Positions 51,830 to 60,364 of a stretch of 64,000 bases of DNA are shown piece after piece. Where the stretch lies: the NCBI RefSeq assembly GCF_018326285.1, contig NZ_AP023362.1, forward strand, positions 1,240,001-1,304,000, read 5' to 3'. The notes under the pieces are model-generated. The model worked only from the letters and a program-made list of their open reading frames with translations. It searched no databases and was not told the origin of the DNA. This DNA comes from Mycolicibacterium sp. TY81. Its GTDB lineage: Bacteria; Actinomycetota; Actinomycetes; Mycobacteriales; Mycobacteriaceae. The number at the start of each line of letters is the position of its first letter. The stretch's first letter is position 1. Position numbers and translations under genes: made by a program.

Positions 51830-54271
51830 CTAGTCCGACGTGTTCAGTTGTCGCGCTTTCCAGGAGGACCTCGCGGATTGCGTCTCGCGTCGGGCGCGCC
51901 CAATCGGCATTGATCAGATAGGTATTGAAGCTGACAACGCGTGGCGCCGTTTGGCCGGCGATCTCGCCTTGTTTGGTGAGGAGCGGCTTCAATGCGAACA
52001 GTGGATATGCCTTCGGAGTCGGTGCGTAGGTCGAGAGCCAAATTCTGACGCGGTCTATGATTCGTTGTGGCACAGTCTCGTCGGGGAGCCTGCCGAGTTC
52101 GGCTAGGGTTTCTAGGGCTTTTGTTGCGGCGTCGGGGTGCATGGCCGGCATAGGTGCGAGTTCGCGGTGAAGTGCCCATAGCCCATCGAGCGCCTGCTCG
52201 AGTAGTTCGGGTGCTGTACGTGCGCACTGAGCGAGCAGGGGTGCCATCTCGATCTTCACATCCGCGGCGCTCAGTTCGTGCAAGCGCCATGTCCTTCTCT
52301 CCTCCCGCTCGAAATGGGTCGCGGTCAGCGGGCCCCTTTTAGGAGGCGGCACTTCATCCAAATTGGCGAGGTCGGCGAGGCGGTTGCGAACCTCCGCTAG
52401 TAGGGGCATGAGCCCGTGTGGCTGGGTGTAGCTCAGGGCGGCAAGGCGTTGCACTGCTTCGTGTAGGCCGATCACGTCGGTGGAATCAATTTCGTCTCGA
52501 AGTGTCTGCCAGATGCCGTCGACAACCCCTGGAAGGTCTTGCCGGCGGAGTCGCCAGTCCAGATCAGTAAGGCGTCTGAGTAGTTGTGCGCCGAAGAATG
52601 GGTATAGGGATCGCCATACCTCGGGGACGAAATTGGTTCTCTGACCTAGTGATTCAGTGACGCTCTCGGTCTCCAGCATCATGTCTGCGAGTAGGTCGGG
52701 GACCAGCCTCAAAATCGATTCGGTCTTCGTCATGACGTCAGCTCGGATCAGCGCACTCAAGAGTCGATTCGACTCGTCGTCAGATAACCCGCAGAACCCG
52801 TTGACGGCAGCGCGCGCTTCGGCGTTATTCAGGTCTATCACGCCACCGGTAGCGGCACACGTTGCGAGGAAGCGTTCGACAAGCGCCGGGTCGAATTCGT
52901 TGACCGTGGCGGTGATGGACTGGCGATAACTCGACCGCACAGCCGAACGAAGGTCGGTACTAAGTGTGAGGCTGCCGGTTAGAGTGCCGTTTCGGATTGC
53001 GTCGATTGCCAGCACCCCTAGGTAGGGCGCTTCTTCTGCCAGACGTGCGATATTTACTTTCGTTCCGTACGCGAGCTGGATGTCGAGCCCGTCCGCGAGG
53101 GAATCGATCAATTCGTACGCGTGGCGATGACTGAGTGGTGACAGCTCGATCGTGGCGACACCGCTGATCGGGAAGCCGGCCTTCATGAACGTATCGAGAA
53201 GGGGGGTGACGCCGTTCTTTCGCGCTGCGACAACGAGTTTGGTGTGCTCATTCCTCAGCATGTATTCAAGCAACCGATGCACGGCTTCGGGTCGCTCATG
53301 TCCATCATCCACAAAAAGGACCACAGAGGAGTGGGGCAGCTCGTCGAGACTATCGGCACTTAGCGGGTGCGCCGGGATGAGGCTCAGGACGGGAACGGTT
53401 GGATTCTCGTTCTGCAGGTCACGAAGCACCTCGACGGCGAGCCGAGTCTTGCCCATCCCGCCGGGTGCCGATATCAGGATGATCCGTGTGTCTCCCCGTA
53501 CCGCTGTATGAAGAGCCTGCAATTCGGCCGTCCGATTGACCATGGCGCCGGCGTCATTCAGTACAGGAAGACAGATACGTGTGTCACCGAGCGCGTCCAC
53601 CGATTCAAAGGCATCGGCTCCCGGCACGCGGAGGAGCCGTTTACGTGTGGCGCGGTCCCATGTTGAGTCGAGGATCTCGCGTCGACGGTGAAGAGGCACG
53701 TCTGCAAGTAGCTGATTGAGGTCGCGTCGGTCGATCAATGTCCAGTCGGCGTGCTTCTGGATCTCCTGCCTCACAGCTGGCGAGGCGAATCCGGAGTACA
53801 CGAGGTGATGGGTATCGGCGTGAAAGCTACATGTCTGAACTGCGTTTCGAACGTCCGCCGGTTGGAGCTTTTCGTATGCCTTGCACTGCCAGGAGGAGGT
53901 GGTCCCGTCACTCCATTCGCCCTCAAAGTCGATTCCGTCTTGCTTGTCGCCGCGGCGCCCCCATCGCGAGACGCGTGCTATGCGTCGCCCTGACTTGTTC
54001 GCGAACCGGTGTGCGCTCAGCACGGCCTCGGTGAAGTCCTCGAATTGCTCCCACGTCAGCTCGTTGGTCGGCGGCAAAGACAAGTCTCTTGCGCCGGTGT
54101 CTTCTGAAACTGGCATGCGAAAACTCACCTCACTGATGTCCGCGATCAGTTTGCCTGACGCCACCGACAGAGCTCGTAGATCGCCGCTTGGTGGGTCGAG
54201 GCCGTTGGTGAGTTGATACTGACGGACCCCGGGGGCGCAGACTTGTCGGCGGCTGCTGGCACGCTACGTGC

Positions 54272-55468
54272 ATGGTCAAGAGTCGCGAGCCGCTGTTCGA
54301 TGATGCTCACCGCGACGACACGTCGGTGGCTGGCTTCCAAGAGTCCACCTTTGCGTTCATGAACAGGATCGCGGGCGACTATTGGGACCAGCCGCGGTTG
54401 ATGATGCAGCAGTGGATGGACCGCATCAACGATGACATCACCTGCAATGACTTGCTCCAACGTTTGCGATCAGGAGACGACGAGCAGTTCCGCAGTGCCT
54501 ACTTGGAGCTCTATCTTCACGAGTCGCTTTTGCGCGCTGGCTACGAAATAGTGGTTCACCCGGAGGTGCCGGGTACGACCCGTCACCCCGACTTCTTGGC
54601 TGTCCGCGGCGACGAGCGGCTCTACGTTGAGGCGGTTGCTCCTGGTTCGACCGCGGCGGCTAAGGCTGCGGCAGGTCGTCGGGCGGTTCTATTCGATACG
54701 GTGAATCGGCTCCAAGACCCGAATTTCATTCTTTGGCTTGACCATCTTGTGGACGGGCCGCGGCCACCCAAGGCGGCGCGCCTTCGAGGCAAACTGAGCC
54801 AGTGGTTGCGCCTGCTCGATCCTGACGCACCATGGACGGCCGACGCTGCGCCGAAGTATGTCTGGCGCGAGGATGGCTGGGAGGCTGGGCTCAAGGCATT
54901 CCCGAAGAAGCTCGAAGCCCGAGGCCTGAGACCCGATAGCCGGGCGATCGGGATCTACGGCCAGTCGGAGGCGAGCTTCGTCGATGATGCGCCCGCTATC
55001 CAAGCCGCCCTCGCTGCGAAACATCATGAGTACGGCAATCTGGAAGCGCCATTCGTTATCGCGATCGGTACGTACATCGTGGATGGCGACCGGTGGCACG
55101 CCAGTAATGCGATGTACGGGCCGCTTGCTTTCGAATTTGACCCGAATTCAGATGGGGAGCCGCCCGCCCGCGCGATTCGGCAAGCCGGTGGCTACTTCGG
55201 GACGCCGCCCGATTGGCAGAACCGCAATGTGTCGGGGGTTCTAGTCGTTAACCAACTCATGCCGTATTACTTTCAGCGCGCCGAGGTCACGCTGTGGCGG
55301 CACCCGAGTCCCATTCATGCGCTACCCGACGAGCTGGGAATCCCCGCCCATACCATCACCCTTCGTAACGGCGAGCTTGCAGTCACCCCTCCAGATCCGT
55401 CTGCTGGAGAGTTCTTCGGCCTCCCGGCCTCTTGGCCCCCAGGCGAGGCATGGCCGAAAGGCGACTGA
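54272..55468 (+). CDS. Putative PD-(D/E)XK-type nuclease divergent from the STAND gene
   Basis: 398 residues. The segment YLELYLHESLLRAGYEIVVHPEVPGTTRHPDFLAVRGDERLYVEAVAP has the layout of a PD-(D/E)XK core: a helix with glutamate, PDF, then YVEA on the next strand; the usual lysine is replaced (VEAV). The rest (FPKKLEARGLRPDSRAIGIYG, GGYFGTPPDW) matches no family I know. It starts 155 bases from the STAND gene, back to back, so a shared promoter region and defence role are plausible but inferred. Confidence 0.6.
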   Translation: MVKSREPLFDDAHRDDTSVAGFQESTFAFMNRIAGDYWDQPRLMMQQWMDRINDDITCNDLLQRLRSGDDEQFRSAYLELYLHESLLRAGYEIVVHPEVPGTTRHPDFLAVRGDERLYVEAVAPGSTAAAKAAAGRRAVLFDTVNRLQDPNFILWLDHLVDGPRPPKAARLRGKLSQWLRLLDPDAPWTADAAPKYVWREDGWEAGLKAFPKKLEARGLRPDSRAIGIYGQSEASFVDDAPAIQAALAAKHHEYGNLEAPFVIAIGTYIVDGDRWHASNAMYGPLAFEFDPNSDGEPPARAIRQAGGYFGTPPDWQNRNVSGVLVVNQLMPYYFQRAEVTLWRHPSPIHALPDELGIPAHTITLRNGELAVTPPDPSAGEFFGLPASWPPGEAWPKGD

Positions 55469-55770
55469 CCTCCACACTGCCCATCGAGTCTGCTCGCCGT
55501 GGTGGCAGGTAGTTGTCCTCGACAATCGGCGGTGTGGTGCACTCGATCGACCAGCGCCGAGGCCGGGGATGGGTATCACGACCGGTGGCGATCACCGCGA
55601 AGACACATTGAGGAACAGCCAGTCAGTATGTCGGCGAGGACGGTGTTCGTGGCGGGATAACCAAAAATCCGCAGTCGTGTGTCGGTGAATGCGACTGCCC
55701 CTGGGCATCAGCAAGTACGGAAATCCGCTCCGATGCAGTTGGGAGCCGATTCTCCATCCGCACATGTAAA
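55469..55770. other. Non-coding stretch left of the att repeat
   Basis: No supported gene in about 300 bases. Its right end (CACATGTAAAAAAA just before the att repeat) reads on the minus strand as a T7 run after the tRNA 3' sequence, i.e. it looks like the original trailer and terminator of tRNA-Leu. Confidence 0.5.
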
Positions 55771-55795
55771 AAAACTGTGTCCGAGGGGGGACTTG
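55771..55795. repeat. Distal attachment site: copy of the tRNA-Leu 3' end
   Basis: 25 bases identical to 60197-60221, containing GTGTCCGAGGGGGGACTTG, the 3' end of the tRNA-Leu gene plus 8 trailer bases. A T-run trailer lies outside it. With the tRNA copy it brackets a 4.4-kb module. The 219 bases from here to 56014 hold no gene. Confidence 0.88.
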
Positions 55796-56014
55796 GCCAC
55801 CTGCGACAAGGGTTGAGGTCTTTGATTTGAGTTGTTGACCAGCAGTTTTCCTGCGGTTGGCGACGGCACGCGCTAGACAGTCCTGGTGGTAGTCATGACG
55901 TGGCTAAGGGTAGTTGCGAGAATCGTCGACGCGATGCAACGGGCGCGGGCAAGCGCAGAAGAACGGGCTCCGTCGGGGAACGCTGCGGCGCTTTTCCCCT
56001 TCTGCAAACGTCCG

Positions 56015-58384
56015 TCAGCTGCGGGTCCGCGGGTTTGGGAATCCCATCGTGATATAGCCGGGCGCTCGTTTCTTCAGTGATGAGGCGATGACCGGGGTGA
56101 GCTCGTGGTGGTAATCGTGCACGGTCGCGGTGGTCTTGCCGGGGTACGGCCGTGTCACGCGGCCGACGTACTGGACGAGACGATTCTTGAACGTGATCGG
56201 TGCTGCCAGAAATAGCGTGTCGAGGGCTGGGCAGTCGAAGCCTTCGCCTATGAACGAACTGGTGCCGACGATCAGGAGCGGTTCCGTATTCGGTGTCCTT
56301 GTGGCAAGCATTTCGGTGATGCCGCGCCGTTCGGCGGCTTTCATGCCTCCGCTCAATACGGTGACTGATCGTCCTGCAGCGGTGAGCCGTTCAGCGATGG
56401 CGTTGAGGTGGTCGACCCATGTGGTGAGGACGAGGATGTTGGCGCCTTTATCGGCAGCGGTCAGGACGTCGCCGACGACTTGGTCGAGCCGTTGCTCATC
56501 GGCGACCAGCGTCCGGTAGATGTCGGCCATCCCGCCTGGTTCTCGTGGGTCAGCGTCGCCGAGGTAGCGGAATTGTGTCGGATGGAGGTGCAGTACCGGG
56601 TGCGGTGTTGACAGTTCGGCGCTGTCGGTGGGCAGTTGGCCTGCGGTGGGTCTTTCAATCTGTACGTGGTGTGAACCGAGTTGGTGGTAGATCAGGTCTT
56701 CGAGTCCATCTCGCCGTTCCGGAGTCGCGGTCAGGCCCAGCCAGAATCGGGCGGGAATCTGGCCGAGGACTTTGAAGAAGGCGCTTGCTGCGACGTGGTG
56801 GCATTCGTCGACGATGATGAAGCCGTATCCGGCCGCTAATTCGGAGATGTTGTTGCGACGCGCCAGGGTTGGCAGTAGTGCGATGTCGAGAACTCCGGTG
56901 GTCTTGGATCGTCCGCCGCCGATCTGGCCGCATTTGAAGTCGAGGTGTTGGTGGATTCGGTCTCGCCATTGGTCAGCGAGTGCTTTGCGGTCGACAAGAA
57001 CGAGCGTTGAGGTGGCACGTGCTTCGATTGTCGCGCAGGCGATGACCGTCTTTCCGGTTCCTGGGGGTGCGATCAGTACGCCTGTGTCGTGGTTGAGGAG
57101 CTTCTTCAGAGCATCTGACTGGGTCTCGCGCAGTGTTGTGGCGCAGGTGAATTCGTGGTGCTCACCGATGACGCGGTGGTCCTCGATCTTGAGGGTGCTC
57201 TCGGCTGAGCTGACGAGGTCGCTGAGCAGTTGGTGCAGGCCGCGTGGCAGGGTTAGGTTGCCGTCGGCGGTTTCGTCGTAGCTATATAGATAGCGCGGGG
57301 TATCCCACGTGCTTCGCCGTGCTCGCTGCCGTACGTCGAATTCGGGGTTGCGGATGGAGGCGGCGTGTTTGACAGCCGAAATCATGGCTGGGCCGAGGTC
57401 GGTGGACGTCAGGGTGATTCGTGAATCGAACGCGGCTCGCACGATCGCCGCGGGGCGGGGGACGATTTTCGATGAGGTGGGCAGTTGCAGCCGCCGAACG
57501 TTGTGCCCGATCTGGGGGCTGGGCAGCTGGCGGGCAAGGGAAGCAGTCTCTTTGGCGGACAGTCGCGCGATGCTCGACAGATATGCCCACTGGTCCTCGT
57601 ACGGTTCAAGGGTTGCCGGATCAAGGAAGACGGTGGTGCCGTGCTGGCGGCGTTTGCCGTTGAGTGGTGCCGCGATCAGGTTGCCGACTCCGCGGCCGGT
57701 GTGCACGTCCTGGGAAGGAAACAAGCGGTCGTAGCTGCTCAGGCGCATGCTGCCGCGCAGCCGGAAGGCTTCGGCGAGCAGGCTGGTGGCGATCCCGCGC
57801 GCGACGGAGGCTGATGTCGCGTGCGCGAAAAAGATCCACACGTGGGCGCCGCGGCCGGACTGGGATACTTCCAGCGCTGCCGGAATATTATGGGAGCGAG
57901 CGGCTTTCGTGTACGCGAGGGCGTCGAGCATCGCCGCTTCTTTGTCGAAGTCTGCTGCTACCCACCAGCATGTGTCGTCATCGCCCAGCGGATATAAACC
58001 GATGTGGACATCACCGCGGAGATGTGAGCTCACGACCTCAGGGGTCAATGTCAGGTACGGGGCATCGGCACGGTTCATGCCTTTGCGCCAATAGCCTTCG
58101 ATCGCCGGCATCCAGCCTGATCGGCCGTCTTTGCGGTTTTCCCATCGCTGGGCGTAAACATCGGTGCGGCAACGGAATAGGTCGAAATAGAACCTGACCT
58201 TGTCAGCGGGGCTGGACTCCATGCAGACAGGTGGCGTCGGGGCACCAGTTAGGGTGGCCTGGTCGCTGCGTGCGGCGCGGGCCTGTTCCTCGGTCAATTC
58301 AAGTAAGTGCCGTAGGCGCGCGTTGTCAGCTCGCAGTTCATCCAACTCGCCGGGAAATCGCTCACGGCCGCCAGTGATCGTCAT
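56015..58384 (-). CDS. TOTE-type archaeo-eukaryotic primase fused to SF2 helicase
   Basis: 789 residues. The N-terminal region has the AEP primase core of TOTE conflict systems: FDLFRCRTDVYAQRWENRKDGRSGW, the metal motif WWVAADFDKE and the histidine motif SGRGAHVWIFF, then LRLSSYDRLFPSQDVH-like and GVGNLIAAPL. The C-terminal half is a DEAD/DEAH helicase: Walker A APPGTGKTVIA, VDECHH, GLTATPERRDG and motif VI VQYVGRVTRP. Such proteins are predicted to recognise and copy or cut invading nucleic acid. No separate nuclease is adjacent; AbiE lies next to it in the same att-bounded module. Confidence 0.88.
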   Translation of the reverse strand: MTITGGRERFPGELDELRADNARLRHLLELTEEQARAARSDQATLTGAPTPPVCMESSPADKVRFYFDLFRCRTDVYAQRWENRKDGRSGWMPAIEGYWRKGMNRADAPYLTLTPEVVSSHLRGDVHIGLYPLGDDDTCWWVAADFDKEAAMLDALAYTKAARSHNIPAALEVSQSGRGAHVWIFFAHATSASVARGIATSLLAEAFRLRGSMRLSSYDRLFPSQDVHTGRGVGNLIAAPLNGKRRQHGTTVFLDPATLEPYEDQWAYLSSIARLSAKETASLARQLPSPQIGHNVRRLQLPTSSKIVPRPAAIVRAAFDSRITLTSTDLGPAMISAVKHAASIRNPEFDVRQRARRSTWDTPRYLYSYDETADGNLTLPRGLHQLLSDLVSSAESTLKIEDHRVIGEHHEFTCATTLRETQSDALKKLLNHDTGVLIAPPGTGKTVIACATIEARATSTLVLVDRKALADQWRDRIHQHLDFKCGQIGGGRSKTTGVLDIALLPTLARRNNISELAAGYGFIIVDECHHVAASAFFKVLGQIPARFWLGLTATPERRDGLEDLIYHQLGSHHVQIERPTAGQLPTDSAELSTPHPVLHLHPTQFRYLGDADPREPGGMADIYRTLVADEQRLDQVVGDVLTAADKGANILVLTTWVDHLNAIAERLTAAGRSVTVLSGGMKAAERRGITEMLATRTPNTEPLLIVGTSSFIGEGFDCPALDTLFLAAPITFKNRLVQYVGRVTRPYPGKTTATVHDYHHELTPVIASSLKKRAPGYITMGFPNPRTRS

Positions 58385-58438
58385 TGATATCCCTCCGCTA
58401 GGTACGGACCCGGTCCCGCGCCGGTAGATGCCGGTAGT

Positions 58439-59290
58439 TCACTCGGGTCCGTGGCGAAAGACTGGATCGAGGTGGGCGGCAACGAGAGCGATTTGGTCGT
58501 CGAGGTTTTGTTCGCAAGCTGATTCGAGGTGTTCCTTGCGGCGCCATGCCGCCCATTTCGCTTGTGCGGCAGCGCCGTAACCGGCTAGTCGCGGTGCGAC
58601 GGGTCCCAGATTTACTCCGCGATGGACGGCGACCGCCCGCGCTGAGCGGAGCAGTTCGTGCGAATCGATGCCGGCGCGAGCGAGTTGCACGATGTCGACG
58701 TAATCACGCCAGCGGGTACTGGTGATTCCGCGTTCGAGGATGGTCACGCCCTTTTCGGCGATCGTCGTTTCCGGTGCATATCCCAGGAGGGTGATCGGTT
58801 CGCCGAGGATCCGATCGATGGTCACGTGCCGTGGTGGCGGGACGATCGGATCACCAGTGGACACGTCCCACGCCGCTACCCCTTTCCACGGCCCAACGGT
58901 TGCGGCGATTCGTACGCGCAGACCGGGATACTCTGACTGTTCACGGATCTCCTGGACGGCGATCGTGGCGAGATCGAACTGCAGTCCGTCATCTATGGTG
59001 ACTGCGGCGATGTCACGAACCACCTGTATGAGGTGCTCGGCATCGACATCGGCACTGATCGCATTGGCGTCGGCGTCTTTGGTGGGACGCCGAACTCCAT
59101 AGGCGGCCAACAAGATTCCGCCTTTGAGTACAAAGTCCTTGGCGTGAGGTGTTCGGGTGAGGCGGTCCAGAAACGATTCGAGTACGTGCCGTATCAGGTA
59201 TTCCTGTGTCGGTGCACCGGCTCCGCTCTGTGCTGCGGCGGACCGTGCGGTGCCCTGGATGTGGCGGAACACCTCGTCGCCGCGGCTCAC
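58439..59290 (-). CDS. abiEii: AbiEii/AbiGii-type nucleotidyltransferase toxin
   Basis: 283-residue toxin of the type IV AbiE system. The polymerase-beta-like core shows DFVLKGGILLAAYGVRRPTKDADANA: the GG...DxD pattern of nucleotidyltransferases, near residues 55-80. AbiEii toxins modify nucleotides or tRNA and arrest growth during phage infection. GTG 59290 overlaps the antitoxin stop (GTGA), giving tight coupling; the longer frame from 59389 would overlap the antitoxin by a third of its length. Confidence 0.9.
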   Translation of the reverse strand: MSRGDEVFRHIQGTARSAAAQSGAGAPTQEYLIRHVLESFLDRLTRTPHAKDFVLKGGILLAAYGVRRPTKDADANAISADVDAEHLIQVVRDIAAVTIDDGLQFDLATIAVQEIREQSEYPGLRVRIAATVGPWKGVAAWDVSTGDPIVPPPRHVTIDRILGEPITLLGYAPETTIAEKGVTILERGITSTRWRDYVDIVQLARAGIDSHELLRSARAVAVHRGVNLGPVAPRLAGYGAAAQAKWAAWRRKEHLESACEQNLDDQIALVAAHLDPVFRHGPE

Positions 59291-59844
59291 GTCAACATCT
59301 CTAGTGCTTGCAGGACCGGGGTTTTCGCGCGCGGCAGGCGCGCGGCGATGTCCATGAGTAGTGCCGGTTTGCCGCCTGCGCGCAGCCACTGCCGCAGCGC
59401 ATCACGAGCGAGCTCGTAGCCGACCGAGCCACGCAGGCGGAAGGCATCGGCGATGCAACGTTCGGGGGAGTAGATCCCGATCGTTTGATTCGAGCCGGGG
59501 ATCGTCATCTGGTCGCGTCCGATGTCGAATGTGGCCGCATCGAAGTGATGCCAGGTGATGGCAGCGCGGCCAGCCGGTGTGCGGGAGCCGCGCGGGATCG
59601 CGACGTCCACGGTGGCGGGTATCTCGTCGGTGAGGTCGTAGTGGGCCAGCGCGGAGGTCAAGCAGATGGTCGCGTCAGGTCGGCGCGTTGAGGCTTCGAT
59701 CAGATCCCAGTCCATCGCTGGGGCCTCGGCGGGAAGATATATGCCTCGTGCGATGCGGTCGAGGCGGCCTTCGCGTGCGTCCCGGTAGAAGGCGCCGCGC
59801 GACAATCCGACCTTCTGTGCGGTGCGTGGGGTTAGTGCTTCCAT
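59287..59844 (-). CDS. abiEi: AbiEi antitoxin
   Basis: 185 residues. An N-terminal winged helix (TAQKVGLSRGAFYRDAREGRLDRIARGIYLP) is followed by the AbiEi C-terminal domain (TICLTSALAHYDLTDEIPATVDVAIPRGSRTP ... GIYSPERCIADAFRLRGSVGYELARDALRQWL). It neutralises AbiEii and represses its own promoter through inverted repeats. ATG 59844 has GGAGGTG upstream; an in-frame ATG at 59868 lies inside the operator repeat and is less likely. Confidence 0.9.
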   Translation of the reverse strand: MEALTPRTAQKVGLSRGAFYRDAREGRLDRIARGIYLPAEAPAMDWDLIEASTRRPDATICLTSALAHYDLTDEIPATVDVAIPRGSRTPAGRAAITWHHFDAATFDIGRDQMTIPGSNQTIGIYSPERCIADAFRLRGSVGYELARDALRQWLRAGGKPALLMDIAARLPRAKTPVLQALEMLT

Positions 59845-59863
59845 GGCCGGCGACACCTCCAAT

Positions 59864-59902
59864 CGCATACAAACTGTTTACAGTTAATAGTACGTGTATG
59901 CG
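59864..59902. promoter_or_regulatory. AbiE operator: nested inverted repeats
   Basis: Outer arms CGCATACA (59864-59871) and TGTATGCG (59895-59902) are exact; an inner repeat AACTG-TTTA-CAGTT lies at 59872-59885. Located directly upstream of the antitoxin ribosome site, where AbiEi is known to bind in other AbiE systems. Confidence 0.7.
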
Positions 59903-60065
59903 GATTGTTTCGCTTTGTGACCGTGCGTCGCGGCGGGCGTCATCACCGGTGAGGGTACGTTTCGCTATAAGGCCAGGTCGACACGAGTGTCAACGAGGCG
60001 CCCATGATGACCTTGCGGGGGTAATCGGGTCGCAGCGACCGCTGGATTCAGCCGTGTCGCCGGAC

Positions 60066-60116
60066 GTGTCCGAGGGGGTGTCCAGAAGGCGACTCGGCCA
60101 TCTGCGACACGGATTC
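60066..60116. repeat. Degenerate third att-like copy
   Basis: GTGTCCGAGGGGG (60066-60078), then after a short insertion GACTCGGCCATCTGCGACACGG..TTCGAGG, matching GACTTGGCCACCTGCGACAAGG.TTGAGG next to the distal att at 55791. It is similar both to the tRNA 3' end and to the internal flank of the module, so it may mark an earlier or tandem integration. Confidence 0.65.
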
Positions 60117-60196
60117 GAGGACATTCGTCGCCAGCGTTAACCATGCGGCAAATGCATAAAACGAACTGTAGAGCGTATTTGCTGTATGTAGCTAAG

Positions 60197-60221
60197 AAAA
60201 CTGTGTCCGAGGGGGGACTTG
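60197..60221. repeat. Proximal attachment site at the tRNA-Leu 3' end
   Basis: 25-bp exact partner of 55771-55795; 17 of its bases are the 3' end of the tRNA gene. Integration here keeps the tRNA intact, as for many tRNA-targeting elements. Confidence 0.88.
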
Positions 60222-60289
60222 AACCCCCACGCCCGTTAATAGGGCACTAGCACCTCAAGCTAGCGCGTCTGCCATTCCGCCACTCGGAC
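60205..60289 (-). tRNA. tRNA-Leu (GAG anticodon)
   Basis: 85 nt read on the minus strand. Acceptor stem GTCCGAG/CTCGGAC, D-arm with GGCGGAATGGCAGACGCG, anticodon stem CTAGC with loop TTGAGGT (anticodon GAG), a long class II variable arm (TGCCCTATTAACGGGCG) and T-arm GGGGGTTCAAGTCCCCC. The CCA end is not encoded. It is the integration target of the module to its left. Confidence 0.95.
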
Positions 60290-60364
60290 CTGCCCTGCCG
60301 TCTGGCCGGGCAGCTTAGGCTAACGGATCGAGGTGCCCAGTCCAAAACCGAGGGTGGTACGAAT

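Larger units (their letters stand above)
47345..54116 (-). pseudogene. Mrr-nuclease/STAND NTPase (Avs-like defence protein), interrupted by insertion sequences
   Basis: One long minus-strand gene in three pieces: 54116-51830, 50054-49887 and 48520-47345. Removing the IS1182-like and IS3 elements with one copy of each target duplication gives one frame of over 1,200 codons across both joints (VGL/AAEAV and VIRR/LVRES). N-terminal Mrr-like nuclease: WEQFEDFTEAVL, GIDFEG (Asp near 60), WQCK (QxK near 76-78). STAND NTPase: Walker A APGGMGKT near 218, Walker B VVLFVDD near 262. The rest is helical (PYLGVLAIDAI, HGDELADALMG). The C-terminus is cut at an IS256-like element. ATG 54116 has GAGGTGA upstream. 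Resembles antiviral STAND proteins; now inactive as read. Confidence 0.8.

Noticed and set aside
55771..55795. Second tRNA-Leu gene
   Set aside because: Only the 3'-terminal 17 bases of the tRNA are present; there is no anticodon arm, so it is an att repeat.
42406..60204. A single genomic island with one pair of ends
   Set aside because: Only the 55771-60221 part has matched direct repeats; I found no copy of the att sequence near 42400, so the IS-rich part has no demonstrated shared boundary with it.
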